Assembly: GCF_016820495.1 (NCBI RefSeq)
Contig: NZ_JADHDU010000010.1
Location: 1-46,238, forward strand
Direction: 5' to 3'
DNA from: Planococcus beigongshangi
GTDB taxonomy: Bacteria > Bacillota > Bacilli > Bacillales_A > Planococcaceae
Length of the DNA stretch: 46,238 nt
The notes beneath the pieces were generated by a model. The model saw only the letters and a program-made list of their open reading frames with translations, did no database searches and was not told where the DNA came from. Within the stretch, counting starts at the first letter, position 1. Each line of letters opens with the position of its first letter. Position numbers and translations under genes: made by a program. Below are positions 1 through 7,615 of the stretch, in pieces.

Positions 1-29
1 CGCGGGTTCGACCCCCGTCTTCCGCTCCA
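1..29 (+). tRNA. tRNA-Gly, 3' part only
   Basis: The window opens inside a tRNA. The visible part is the T arm (GGTTCGA), the 3' acceptor strand CTTCCGC, discriminator T and an encoded CCA. This ending matches the Bacillus tRNA-Gly (GCC) as I remember it. The anticodon lies outside the window, so the isotype is inferred from the acceptor and T arm only. Confidence 0.6.
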
Positions 30-35
30 AAAATT

Positions 36-109
36 GGCGGCATAGCCAAGTGGTAAGGCATGGGTCTGCAACACCCTTATCACCGGTTCGAGTCCGGTTG
101 CCGCCTCCA
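36..109 (+). tRNA. tRNA-Cys (GCA)
   Basis: A complete cloverleaf with acceptor GGCGGCA paired to TGCCGCC, a GGGT/ACCC anticodon stem and the loop CTGCAAC, giving anticodon GCA. The T loop is GGTTCGAGTCC and the CCA end is encoded. It lies 6 nt after the preceding tRNA and 9 nt before the next, so the three are one transcript. Confidence 0.95.
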
Positions 110-118
110 TTATATTAT

Positions 119-202
119 GCCGGCGTGGCGGAATTGGCAGACGCGCGGGACTCAAAATCCCGTTCCTTCACGGGAGTGTCGGTTCGACCCCGACCGCCGG
201 TA
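119..202 (+). tRNA. tRNA-Leu (CAA)
   Basis: A class II tRNA with a long variable arm. The anticodon stem is CGGGA/TCCCG around loop CTCAAAA, giving anticodon CAA for UUG codons. The acceptor stem closes with a G-U pair followed by discriminator A. CCA is not encoded, unlike its two neighbours. It is the last tRNA of the operon. Confidence 0.93.
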
Positions 203-240
203 TCTTCACTTATCGGATGCCAAACGGTAAGCAAGAAAAA

Positions 241-271
241 AGCCCTGACCATCAGAGTCAGGGCTTTTTTC
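241..271. terminator. Bidirectional terminator after the tRNA operon
   Basis: A 9-bp stem AGCCCTGAC/GTCAGGGCT with a run of A on the left and T on the right. It can end both the tRNA operon (+) and the convergent amidase gene (-). Confidence 0.9.
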
Positions 272-291
272 TATGCTTATGGTGTATCGGA

Positions 292-1338
292 TTACATTTC
301 AGCCATATGGGCAAAAGGGAAGTGGGTATCGATTTTCCCATTGATCCGTTTTGCATATAATTTTTCGCCGTCCAGCCATTTTTGAAAATCGATCATTAAT
401 GGCAGCCGATCAGGGCCGATGGCAAAGCCCATTTTAAGTGCGACTGGGAAATAGGAAGCCGTGTGCAGCGTACCGGAAGCGGTGCTGTATTTCATGGAAA
501 ATATACCACTGTCCAGATTGTTGAGTAGCCTGAATGCGGTGTAGGCATCATCCGATTGCTCTTTATGGACTAATAAGGCTTCTTCACGGCGTTTTGAATC
601 ATCCGATTGATATCGATTTTCTTCTGTCAGTACTTCAAAATGATTGGTCGATACAGAAGCTTCACGCACAACCACTGAGCGGGGGGAGGCTTCAACGACG
701 ACTGAGCGTCCGCTGCGGTCGAGAAGGACATAGCTGAATGAGCGGCGATGTGGAATTTCTTCCAGCAGCTCAATCGCTTCACTGACATTACTGCAGTTCT
801 CCAGAATCAGCCGGCCAATCATATTGCAGATGAAGCCGTCTTCCGAGTTTCGGCGATTAATGAAATTATAGCCCATTGAGAGGCCTTTTTCATTGAGTCC
901 GTCCGTACGGCCTGTCACTTGCATGGTAGGGCCGATTGTAGCATAGCCGCCATCTGTCGGCTGATAGAGGGCGAATCTGCCTTCATAGCCCTGAGGGGAG
1001 CTGTCGTAGTTGCGGACCATGAAATCTGATCCGGTTATAATGGAACAGCCGCTTCTGGTGTATTCCAAATAATAGCCTCCGAATTCCCGGATAGCGTCAT
1101 GCATATTCCATTCGAGCGCATCTGCCAGCCCCTTGATCTCTTCCCAAATCCTAGGGGCATAAGTGAGGAGCATTTCTGTCGCTTCTTTTTCATTGATCAT
1201 GAGCTGTCTATTGGAGGAGCCGAATTGTTTACGACGGTTTGGAAGTAAGATTGAATCTCTTAGCTCCAGCCCCTGCGCGTAACCGAAATCGTAATGCCCG
1301 CCCCGGAATTGGATAATGTCACTGTGAACTTTTTGCAT
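292..1338 (-). CDS. C45/acyltransferase-type Ntn hydrolase (linear amide C-N hydrolase)
   Basis: This 348-residue protein belongs to the superfamily of choloylglycine hydrolases, penicillin acylases and acyl-CoA:6-APA acyltransferases (peptidase C45). In this family a Cys exposed by autocleavage becomes the N-terminal nucleophile. The expected Cys is Cys98 in the stretch GCSIITGSDFMVRNYD, where the Arg-Asn-Tyr-Asp part is typical of the fold's start. The roughly 97 residues before it would be the removed propeptide. The start has a good ribosome binding site (AGAGGG, 6-7 nt upstream). There is no signal peptide, so it is probably cytoplasmic. It is a single-gene unit convergent with the tRNA operon. 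The natural substrate cannot be told from sequence: bile salts, penicillins, acyl-homoserine lactones or peptidoglycan amides are all handled by relatives. Confidence 0.78.
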   Translation of the reverse strand: MQKVHSDIIQFRGGHYDFGYAQGLELRDSILLPNRRKQFGSSNRQLMINEKEATEMLLTYAPRIWEEIKGLADALEWNMHDAIREFGGYYLEYTRSGCSIITGSDFMVRNYDSSPQGYEGRFALYQPTDGGYATIGPTMQVTGRTDGLNEKGLSMGYNFINRRNSEDGFICNMIGRLILENCSNVSEAIELLEEIPHRRSFSYVLLDRSGRSVVVEASPRSVVVREASVSTNHFEVLTEENRYQSDDSKRREEALLVHKEQSDDAYTAFRLLNNLDSGIFSMKYSTASGTLHTASYFPVALKMGFAIGPDRLPLMIDFQKWLDGEKLYAKRINGKIDTHFPFAHMAEM

Positions 1339-1402
1339 GTATATCCCTCTTTTTTATCTCGATATCAAAATAGTACTAAATTTGGGGCGGGATGGAAAAG
1401 AA

Positions 1403-1435
1403 TATGCCTGAACCGCGAAATAAGGCTCAGGCATA
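1403..1435 (-). terminator. Hairpin terminator after the B3/B4 gene
   Basis: A 9-bp inverted repeat TATGCCTGA/TCAGGCATA with a 15-nt loop. On the minus strand it is followed by a T-rich stretch. It lies directly downstream of the B3/B4-domain gene. Confidence 0.6.
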
Positions 1436-1438
1436 GAT

Positions 1439-2101
1439 TCAAATCACGTAATAATCCGCTTCTCCGCCGTTGATGCCGGTGAACATATTGGCGGCGGCAG
1501 CAAGCAGTTCAAGCGCGGTATCGCGGTCCATTGAAGGGCGCAGAAAGAAAATATGGAGCGCATTGACCGTATCTTCTGTTACTGCAGTCCGTTTCGAATC
1601 TACAAAGGGGCTGCCGAAAGCGCCTTTTGAATCTTTGCTGACGAGTATATTGGATAAGGTATTTAAACGGTTATTGATGCCTTCATACTGATCTTCCGCC
1701 GTACCGATGGCCACAGTGACATTCCCTTCGATTTTATCGGCATCGTATAATCCGAGAGGGATTTCGTATTGAAGGGACAGGAAATTATTCATATCGACTC
1801 CGGAATGGACGGGTGTCAGGTAATTCTGCTTTTTGACTCTTCGGAAGAGTGCTTCTGCGGAGGGGCGATAGCGGTTAGCATCGGCGCCGAGTGCTTTCCA
1901 TATCATTTTCCATTCAAGCAGGCCGGGAAAATCCCATAATTCTTTCTCATCCAGGTCAAAGTATAATTGTTCCTGGAAAAGATGGAGACGGCCTTTTAAC
2001 ATTTGAGGTGAATCGGAAACGGTGATATTGTTATAATGAATGATTCCGATTTTAAAATCGGAAAGTATTTCAGTGATTTTAGGATCGATCGTTATATCCA
2101 C
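1439..2101 (-). CDS. Stand-alone B3/B4 (PheRS beta-like) tRNA-binding domain protein
   Basis: A protein of about 220 residues resembling the B3/B4 domain of the phenylalanyl-tRNA synthetase beta subunit, which carries the editing site. Visible family-like stretches are GLLEWKMIWKALGADANRYRPSAEALFRR in the first half and the SLQYEIPLGLYDAD region around residues 110-125. Stand-alone members occur widely in Bacillales. They are suspected of editing mischarged tRNA, but their role is not settled. I place the start at GTG 2101, because AAAGGA lies 8 nt in front of it. The upstream ATG at 2110 has this ribosome binding site touching it, with no spacing. It is divergent from queG. Confidence 0.72.
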   Translation of the reverse strand: MDITIDPKITEILSDFKIGIIHYNNITVSDSPQMLKGRLHLFQEQLYFDLDEKELWDFPGLLEWKMIWKALGADANRYRPSAEALFRRVKKQNYLTPVHSGVDMNNFLSLQYEIPLGLYDADKIEGNVTVAIGTAEDQYEGINNRLNTLSNILVSKDSKGAFGSPFVDSKRTAVTEDTVNALHIFFLRPSMDRDTALELLAAAANMFTGINGGEADYYVI

Positions 2102-2167
2102 CGAAAACATCCTTTCAACTAGTAGTTATCATCATCGTATCATATATTCAAAAAAGGGGTTATCAGC

Positions 2168-3313
2168 ATGAATCTTGCACAATTTCAAAAAGAGCTCGTT
2201 GCTTATGCCTCGGACATCGGAATAGATAAAATCGGTTTTGCATCTGCAGAACCTTTCTTTAATTTGAAGCATCGGCTGATCCGCCAGCAGCAATTGGGAT
2301 ACCAGTCGGGTTTTGAAGAACCGGATATCGAAAAGAGGGTACGCCCGGATTTATTGCTGGAAGAGGCAGTTACGATCATATCGATCGCCATCGCCTATCC
2401 GTCGAGAATGAAGGATGCGCCGCAGGGGACAAAAGGAGCCCGGAGAGGCATTTTTTCCCGGTCGTCCTGGGGCAAGGATTATCATTCGGCATTGCGGGAG
2501 CGCTTGACCTTATTGGAAGCATTTATCGCTGCCCATTACCCGGAGGCACGCATGCGGTCGATGGTCGATACGGGCGAATTGTCCGACCGGGCAGTGGCTG
2601 AACGGGCGGGGATCGGTTGGAGTGCGAAAAATACGAATATCATTACACCGGAGTTCGGTTCTTATGTCTACCTGGGGGAAATGATTACGAACATACCATT
2701 TGAATTGAGTGAACCGATGGAAGATCAGTGTGGGGATTGCCGTCTGTGCATCGACACCTGTCCGACGGGCGCCATTGTCGAGGGAGGCCAGTTGAATGCC
2801 CAGCGCTGTATTTCTTTTTTGACCCAGACGAAAGGGTTTTTGCCTGATGAATTCCGGACGAAAATCGGCAACCGGTTATACGGCTGTGATACCTGCCAGA
2901 CCGTCTGCCCGAAGAATAAACGGAAAGCGAATCAGATCCATGCTGAATTTGAAGCGGATCCGGAAATTGCGAAGCCGCTTCTTGAACCCTTACTGAAGAT
3001 GACGAACCGCGAGTTTAAAGAAAAATTCGGTTATATTTCCGGTTCGTGGCGGGGTAAAAAACCGATTCAGCGCAATGCGATTCTGGCATTGGCCCATTTC
3101 AGGGAAGTCGGTGCTGTACCGGCATTGATCGATTTGCTCCAGTCGGATGAACGTCCTGTAATCAGGGGCACGGCAGCATGGGCGATCGGTAAAATCGGCA
3201 CAGCAGAAGGGCTGCGCGCATTGAAACAGGCAGCTGATGATGAAACAGACAGTCAAGTGCTGGAGGAAATTCAAAAAGGATTGGCATTTTTTGCTGAAGA
3301 AATGAAAGGATAA
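2168..3313 (+). CDS. queG: Epoxyqueuosine reductase QueG
   Basis: QueG makes the last step of queuosine synthesis in tRNA, reducing epoxyqueuosine with a cobalamin and two 4Fe-4S clusters. The 381 residues fit the family. The first ferredoxin-type motif is CGDCRLCIDTCP (from about residue 188) and the second is CDTCQTVCP (from about 239). The N-terminal half carries the cobalamin-binding reductase part, including LSDRAVAERAGIGW. The C-terminal 80 residues (PALIDLLQSDERPVIRGTAAWAIGKIG) form HEAT-like repeats. The ribosome binding site is AAGGGG before ATG. The next gene starts directly at its stop codon, so queG and trmL form a tRNA modification operon, as the counterparts yhbA and cspR suggest in Bacillus. 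Confidence 0.96.
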   Translation: MNLAQFQKELVAYASDIGIDKIGFASAEPFFNLKHRLIRQQQLGYQSGFEEPDIEKRVRPDLLLEEAVTIISIAIAYPSRMKDAPQGTKGARRGIFSRSSWGKDYHSALRERLTLLEAFIAAHYPEARMRSMVDTGELSDRAVAERAGIGWSAKNTNIITPEFGSYVYLGEMITNIPFELSEPMEDQCGDCRLCIDTCPTGAIVEGGQLNAQRCISFLTQTKGFLPDEFRTKIGNRLYGCDTCQTVCPKNKRKANQIHAEFEADPEIAKPLLEPLLKMTNREFKEKFGYISGSWRGKKPIQRNAILALAHFREVGAVPALIDLLQSDERPVIRGTAAWAIGKIGTAEGLRALKQAADDETDSQVLEEIQKGLAFFAEEMKG

Positions 3314-3322
3314 GTGAAGAGT

Positions 3323-3796
3323 TTGGCGATTAACATTGTTTTATACCAGCCGCTGATACCGGCAAATACAGGAAATATTGCACGTACATGTGCAGGGACA
3401 GGGGGCAAACTGCATCTGATCCGGCCACTTGGCTTTTCGACGGATGATAAGATGCTGAAACGGGCAGGATTGGATTATTGGGAACACGTCGATTTGACGT
3501 ATTACGATTCGATGCAGGAACTGTTTGACCGTTATCCCGAAGGAGAATTCTATTACATTACAAAATTCGGTGCGAAACCGCATACGACATTTGATTTTTC
3601 GGATCAGGGAAAAGATCATTTCTTCGTATTCGGCCAGGAAACGAAAGGGCTGCCGGCTGAATTGCTGGAAGCGAACCCGGACCGCTGCCTGCGCATTCCG
3701 ATGAATGACAATATCCGTTCATTGAATCTGTCGAATACGGCAGCCATTCTGCTGTATGAAGCGCTGCGTCAGCAGAATTATCCGGGACTTGAATAG
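3323..3796 (+). CDS. trmL: tRNA (cytidine/uridine-34 2'-O)-methyltransferase TrmL
   Basis: A SPOUT-class methyltransferase that methylates the ribose of wobble base 34 in tRNA-Leu, known as CspR/TrmL. The N terminus IVLYQPLIPANTGNIARTC, the FGQETKGLP stretch and the knot segment RIPMNDNIRSLNLSNTAAI are diagnostic. A GTG directly after the queG stop (3314) is in frame. The TTG at 3323 gives MAINIVLYQP, which matches the Bacillus protein start I remember, and it lies 11 nt after AAAGGA, so I prefer it. The element family starting with AAAAGCGAC follows immediately after the stop codon. Confidence 0.93.
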   Translation: MAINIVLYQPLIPANTGNIARTCAGTGGKLHLIRPLGFSTDDKMLKRAGLDYWEHVDLTYYDSMQELFDRYPEGEFYYITKFGAKPHTTFDFSDQGKDHFFVFGQETKGLPAELLEANPDRCLRIPMNDNIRSLNLSNTAAILLYEALRQQNYPGLE

Positions 3797-4075
3797 AAAA
3801 GCGACGGCACCCGTTCAGCTCTGCCAGGCTTAAGACAGAATAACGTAGCGGTCCTGACCGCGCAGGTAGGCTGGCGTATGACCCGAAGAGCTGGGTCGCC
3901 GGAGTCTGGACAAAGAAAAGCGACAACGGCCGTTCAGCTCCGACAGACAAGAGACGAAGCTAGCGAAGCGATGCAGGAGCATTAACGGTTTAGGTGAACT
4001 TCCGAAGCGGCGCTTTTTGCCGCACAGGAAGGGCAGCTTAAGTCCGAAGAGCTGGGCCACGGGAGTCTGGACAAA
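3797..4075. repeat. Two units of the 119-bp palindromic intergenic repeat
   Basis: Unit one runs 3797-3915 and starts with AAAAGCGACGG right after the trmL stop codon. Unit two starts at 3916, again with AAAAGCGAC, and is longer (about 160 bp). It contains an inserted module GAAGCTAGCGAAGCGATGCA that also belongs to the other repeat family. Each unit folds on itself: ACCC with GGGT, AGCTCT with AGAGCT, and a central GCGGTC/GACCGC hairpin. Both units end in GGAGTCTGGACAAAG. No convincing gene lies inside; the short open frames here have no ribosome binding sites. Confidence 0.85.
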
Positions 4076-4079
4076 GAAA

Positions 4080-4107
4080 AAAGCAGCGGAACAATGTCCG
4101 CTGCTTT
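4080..4107. terminator. Bidirectional terminator
   Basis: An 11-bp stem AAAGCAGCGGA/TCCGCTGCTTT with A and T runs on both sides. It sits just downstream of the small membrane protein gene on the minus strand and after the repeat units on the plus strand. Confidence 0.85.
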
Positions 4108-4111
4108 CTTT

Positions 4112-4216
4112 TTAGTTATTATCTTGATCAAAAGTTCCTGGTTTGTCGTCGTACCCTGCAGTGAAAATAGCTGATAGGAACGCAACACAAATACCTAAGA
4201 TAAGGATTAAGTTCAT
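4112..4216 (-). CDS. Small membrane protein, 34 residues
   Basis: A short gene with strong support: AAGGAGG lies 9 nt before ATG at 4216, it ends in TAA, and a terminator follows. The protein begins MNLILILGICVAFLSAIFTAG, one hydrophobic helix, and ends with a polar tail rich in Asp and Asn (YDDKPGTFDQDNN). I do not recognise a characterised family with certainty; very small single-helix proteins of this kind are common in Bacillales. It stands alone, with no partner in the same transcript. Confidence 0.72.
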   Translation of the reverse strand: MNLILILGICVAFLSAIFTAGYDDKPGTFDQDNN

Positions 4217-4407
4217 TAATAACGACCTCCTTGAAATGTGCATCTTTGTTTAGTATAGCCGAAATCAGGGAAAAATGAAATATAAGTCCTTCCTGAATTA
4301 TGGAGAATTTCTGTCGGTTTGATTGTTTTTGGAAACTCTTGAAGCTTATTCAGGTTTCATTCGTATAGTATGGTAGTTAAATATTTGTTAAAGAGAGGTC
4401 GATCTAT

Positions 4408-4713
4408 ATGAAAATGAAAATTTCAGCTGCTCTTCTTTGGATTTCAGCGATTGCTGAAGCTTTTCTGGCGATTCCGCTTATCGGCGGTTCGTTCGTCATC
4501 AGCACGGGCTATTCAGCGCTGGGCTTCATGTTCGTGCTTCACGCCATCACGCTATTCTTCTGTTTCCGTGAATTTTCGCCAAAATCAGGTCCGATTCTTG
4601 GTTTGATCACGAGCCTGCTTGCATGGATTCCGTTAATCGGTTGGGCATTGCACTTGATCACTGCCATCGTATTATTCATCAATGCCGCTTTTGCAAGCCG
4701 TGCACGAGTTTAA
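4408..4713 (+). CDS. Small multi-pass membrane protein
   Basis: A 101-residue protein that is almost entirely hydrophobic, with about three to four helices (for example LLWISAIAEAFLAIPLIGGSFVI, GFMFVLHAITLFFCF, and the C-terminal LIGWALHLITAIVLFINAAFA). It has a ribosome binding site (AGAGAGG) and its own terminator, so it is a monocistronic gene. I cannot name the family or role. Confidence 0.7.
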   Translation: MKMKISAALLWISAIAEAFLAIPLIGGSFVISTGYSALGFMFVLHAITLFFCFREFSPKSGPILGLITSLLAWIPLIGWALHLITAIVLFINAAFASRARV

Positions 4714-4715
4714 AG

Positions 4716-4739
4716 ACCACCTTCCCTGGTGGTTTTTTT
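4716..4739 (+). terminator. Terminator of the small membrane protein gene
   Basis: ACCACC/GGTGGT stem with a 6-nt loop, followed by seven T. Confidence 0.88.
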
Positions 4740-4812
4740 CTTAGGTTAAAACTCGAAATTCGGCTGCTGAATTTGTACAATAAAAGAAGTGGAAGAAGAA
4801 AGGATGAATGAT

Positions 4813-5643
4813 TTGGAACTGACAATCAATTCGACGAAAACATTACATAATGGAGTGGAGATGCCGCGCTTCGGGCTCGGTGTCTATAAGATGACGGACC
4901 GGGAGCAGGCTGTCCAGGCAATGGAAACAGCTATTGATGCCGGCTATAAAGCGATCGACACGGCAACCGTTTATGAAAATGAACGTGAAGTCGGGGAAGC
5001 GGTGCGGAATTCATCGGTAAAAAGGGAAGAGCTGTTCATCACGTCTAAAGTGTGGAACACGGACCAGGGCTACGATGGGACGCTTCGCGCGTTTGAAGCA
5101 TCGCTTGAACGTCTCGGTTTTGATTATTTGGATCTGTATTTGACGCACTGGCCGGTGCCGGGCAAATATGAGGACACGTACCGGGCCATCCAGCGCTTGT
5201 ATGATGAAAAACTGGTGCGTGCGATCGGTGTGTCGAACCACCATCAGCCGCATCTGGAGCGGATTTTGGCAAAAGCGAATACAAAACCGATGGTCAATCA
5301 GATCGAATTGCATCCACAATTGACGCAAGGGCCGCTGCGGGAATTTTGTGCGCAGCAGGAAATTGCGGTGACGTCCTGGTCGCCGCTTGCGCGCGGCCGT
5401 CTGCTGGAAGATGCGGTGCTTGCAGAAATTGCTGCAGGATACAATAAAACAATTGCGCAGGTGGTCATCCGCTGGCATCTGCAGCACGGCTTGATCGTCA
5501 TTCCGAAATCGGTGACGCCGTCACGGATTGCTGAAAATGCCAATGTGTTTGATTTTTCGCTGGCTGCCGATGAAATGGCAGCGATCGATGGATTGAACCA
5601 GGACTGGCGTTCGGGTACGAATCCTGACGACATCAAAGGATAA
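4813..5643 (+). CDS. Aldo/keto reductase (YvgN/YtbE-like)
   Basis: An NADPH-dependent reductase of carbonyl compounds such as methylglyoxal and other aldehydes. The barrel motifs are present: LHNGVEMPRFGLGVYK at the N terminus, AIDTATVYENE with the catalytic Asp and Tyr, ITSKVWN with the catalytic Lys, LYLTHWP with the active-site His, and the cofactor segment IPKSVTPSRIAENANVFDF. The frame is open from GTG 4789, but AAAGGA lies 8 nt before TTG 4813. That start gives MELTINSTKTLHNGVEMP, which fits the family length. It is monocistronic, with a terminator directly after it. Confidence 0.93.
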   Translation: MELTINSTKTLHNGVEMPRFGLGVYKMTDREQAVQAMETAIDAGYKAIDTATVYENEREVGEAVRNSSVKREELFITSKVWNTDQGYDGTLRAFEASLERLGFDYLDLYLTHWPVPGKYEDTYRAIQRLYDEKLVRAIGVSNHHQPHLERILAKANTKPMVNQIELHPQLTQGPLREFCAQQEIAVTSWSPLARGRLLEDAVLAEIAAGYNKTIAQVVIRWHLQHGLIVIPKSVTPSRIAENANVFDFSLAADEMAAIDGLNQDWRSGTNPDDIKG

Positions 5644-5644
5644 T

Positions 5645-5684
5645 AAAAAGAAGTTCCCTCCAATATGGAAGGGAACTTCTTTTT
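5645..5684. terminator. Strong bidirectional terminator
   Basis: A 15-bp perfect stem AAAAAGAAGTTCCCT/AGGGAACTTCTTTTT between the convergent aldo/keto reductase and pseudouridine synthase genes. Confidence 0.95.
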
Positions 5685-5687
5685 CTA

Positions 5688-6533
5688 TTATCTCGCCGTA
5701 TCTTCCACAACGATTTTCTCTCCGGTAAACGGATGGATGAACGACATGCGGAAAGCATGCAGGTGATAAGCGCCGTCCTGTGTCGCAGGTCCGCCGTATA
5801 ATTCGTCACCGATGATCGGATGGCCGATATGCGACAGGTGTGTGCGGATCTGATGCGTGCGTCCGGTTTCAAGCGACAATTGCAAAAGGGATTTCCCTTC
5901 CATATGGCGCAATAATCGATAATGTGTGACAGCGCTCTGGCCGGTCGGTGAAACCATGCGGCGAGTCGGATGATGACGGTCACGGCCAATCGCGAAATCG
6001 ATGGTGCCTGACTTATTATGGACTTTTCCGTTGACGACAGCTTCGTAATCGCGGGACAGCTGCTTCTGTTCCAGCAGACGGTCCAAAATGTTTTTGGCGA
6101 CGGGGTGCTTCGCCACCATCAAAAGTCCGGAAGTGCCCTGATCGAGTCGGTGGACATGCTCGCCGTATGAGCCGCCGCCGCGGATGATATGGCCGATGAC
6201 AGCATTGATGAATGTATCATTCTGTCCGACTTCATTCGGGTGGGTGTTCATGCCTTTCGGTTTGCGTGCAATCAGGAAATGTTCATCTTCGAACAGTACA
6301 GGCAGCTCGATGTCGTGATTCGGCTCATATGGAGAATCCGCTTTCGGCAGCTCAAATTGCAGTACAGTCCCTTTCGCCAGAGGCTCTTTCCAGACGACCT
6401 CCTGAAATTTTTCATTTTTCACGGCTTTGGCCATGCGCAGTTCATGCACCACTTTTTTGCCGAGGCCCCATTCGGTGCGCAGTAATTCTTCGACGGTCAT
6501 GCCATCATCCTGTATCTCATAATTCCAGCTCAT
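5688..6533 (-). CDS. RluA/RluD-family RNA pseudouridine synthase (YhcT-like)
   Basis: This 281-residue enzyme isomerises uridine to pseudouridine in rRNA or tRNA. The catalytic motif HRLDQGTSGLLMVAK holds Asp131, and the later motif GRTHQIRTHLSHIGHPIIGDELYGG is present, as is the uridine-pocket sequence around RRMVSPTGQSAVTHYRLL. An S4 domain is not obvious; the N-terminal 70 residues are short and variable. The start is ATG 6533 with GGAGGT 6 nt upstream, nine codons inside the longest open frame. It follows a terminator of the bdbC operon, so it probably has its own promoter or receives read-through. Which RNA site it modifies cannot be told. Confidence 0.92.
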   Translation of the reverse strand: MSWNYEIQDDGMTVEELLRTEWGLGKKVVHELRMAKAVKNEKFQEVVWKEPLAKGTVLQFELPKADSPYEPNHDIELPVLFEDEHFLIARKPKGMNTHPNEVGQNDTFINAVIGHIIRGGGSYGEHVHRLDQGTSGLLMVAKHPVAKNILDRLLEQKQLSRDYEAVVNGKVHNKSGTIDFAIGRDRHHPTRRMVSPTGQSAVTHYRLLRHMEGKSLLQLSLETGRTHQIRTHLSHIGHPIIGDELYGGPATQDGAYHLHAFRMSFIHPFTGEKIVVEDTAR

Positions 6534-6543
6534 AGTATTACCT

Positions 6544-6581
6544 CCATAAAAAAAGAGCATGCGCAGTGCACATTGCTCTTT
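6544..6581 (-). terminator. Terminator of the bdbC-thioredoxin operon
   Basis: An 8-bp stem AAAGAGCA/TGCTCTTT followed on the minus strand by seven or eight T. It ends the disulfide operon and lies directly in front of the ribosome binding site of the pseudouridine synthase gene. Confidence 0.85.
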
Positions 6582-6586
6582 ATAGT

Positions 6587-7057
6587 TTATTTTTTAACGA
6601 TTTCTGTGAAAAAGCGTTCAATATTCTCTTTTGGCTGTGCGCCGACCCAGCGTGCCACTTCTTCGCCGTTTTCATAATGGACTAGGGTTGGCGTTGATTG
6701 GACATTATACTGCTGCCAGCCTTGATCATACTCTAACAGATTGTATTGCAGCACGTCTACATCCATATCATCAGCGACAGGCATCAGGACCGGTGTTGTC
6801 TGCTGGCAATATTGGCAGGTAGGGCTGAAGAAATAAACAGTTGTCGCTTCGCCGCTGGCAATCTGATCTTCCAGTTCATCCGGCAACACGATGTTCTGAT
6901 AGTTTTCATCGTCCAGCTGATCGATAGTGGCGGGATCCAAATTATCCGTATCATAAGGGTTGTTCGCCAATTTTTCTTTTTGGGACATTTGCGTAAGCAC
7001 AACGATCAAAGCGAAAATCGCGAGAACGACGCCTCCGATGAGTAGCATTTTTTTCAA
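6587..7057 (-). CDS. Membrane-anchored thioredoxin-like protein
   Basis: A 156-residue protein with an N-terminal membrane anchor (MLLIGGVVLAIFALIVVLTQ), then a short acidic linker and a thioredoxin domain facing outward. The active site is CQYC (about residues 82-85, in YFFSPTCQYCQQTTP), and the cis-Pro segment STPTLVHYENG is present. Its gene starts with TTG, 9 nt after AAGGAGG, and this ribosome binding site overlaps the end of the DsbB-like gene, so the two are translationally coupled. The pair resembles the BdbA/BdbB and BdbD/BdbC arrangements of Bacillus. The protein probably introduces disulfides into exported proteins and is reoxidised by its neighbour. A reducing role is possible but less likely beside a DsbB homologue. 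Confidence 0.85.
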   Translation of the reverse strand: MKKMLLIGGVVLAIFALIVVLTQMSQKEKLANNPYDTDNLDPATIDQLDDENYQNIVLPDELEDQIASGEATTVYFFSPTCQYCQQTTPVLMPVADDMDVDVLQYNLLEYDQGWQQYNVQSTPTLVHYENGEEVARWVGAQPKENIERFFTEIVKK

Positions 7058-7058
7058 T

Positions 7059-7484
7059 TTATTTTTCCTCCTTAAGGGTTTTCAGCAAATAAATGCTCAT
7101 TCCTGCGATTAAAATGAATGCACTAAGCGCCAGGAATGGAATGGTGATGAAACCGAACCAATTGATATACTGGCCGGTGCATGGGACTTGACCGCACGAA
7201 GGTGCAGAGTCGGAAAGGAACGCCAGTTTTTGAATTCCGTAATGATACAGGGAGATCAATCCGCCAATTCCGGACAGGATCCCTGTGGTTACAGCAATTC
7301 GGACATTCTTCTGGAAATAGGCGACTCCCGCGACGATGACCAGGGGATACATGAAAATCCGCTGGATCCAGCAAAGCTCGCATGGAATATAGCCGCGGAC
7401 TTCAGAGAAATAAAGGGACCCTGCAGTGGCCACCAGCGCTGTCGCCCAAATGCCGAGCAGCAGATTTTCTTGGATTTTCGTCAT
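7059..7484 (-). CDS. bdbC: DsbB-like disulfide oxidoreductase
   Basis: A quinone-linked thiol oxidase of the DsbB/BdbC family, about 141 residues with four membrane helices. Both redox cysteine pairs are visible: CELC after the first helix and CGQVPC in the second outer loop. It would reoxidise the thioredoxin-like partner encoded next. The start is ATG 7484, with AAAGGA 8 nt upstream; a TTG two codons earlier has too little spacing. Divergent from yhcX with overlapping promoters. Confidence 0.93.
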   Translation of the reverse strand: MTKIQENLLLGIWATALVATAGSLYFSEVRGYIPCELCWIQRIFMYPLVIVAGVAYFQKNVRIAVTTGILSGIGGLISLYHYGIQKLAFLSDSAPSCGQVPCTGQYINWFGFITIPFLALSAFILIAGMSIYLLKTLKEEK

Positions 7485-7499
7485 ATTCAAGGTCCTTTC

Positions 7500-7549
7500 T
7501 TGTTAAATAGCTACTATAGAATTATAATTCTTTAGTTAGGGCAAGTAAA
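7500..7549. promoter_or_regulatory. Overlapping divergent promoters sharing one -10 palindrome
   Basis: On the plus strand TTGTTA (7500-7505), 17 nt, TATAAT (7523-7528) points to yhcX. On the minus strand TTTACT (7549-7544), 17 nt, TATAAT (7526-7521) points to bdbC. Both -10 boxes lie in the perfect palindrome AGAATTATAATTCT. This is a read of consensus boxes, not a mapped start. Confidence 0.6.
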
Positions 7550-7615
7550 ATAATATTATCCTTTCATTATATCCTATATAATGAGATGTGATACTTTTGT
7601 GAAGGAGTGGCTTTA

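Noticed and set aside
3830..4060. Short open frames on the minus strand within the repeat units (76 and 130 residues)
   Set aside because: They lie in the repeat family, have no ribosome binding site, and the same frames recur wherever the repeat does. They reflect the repeat, not genes.
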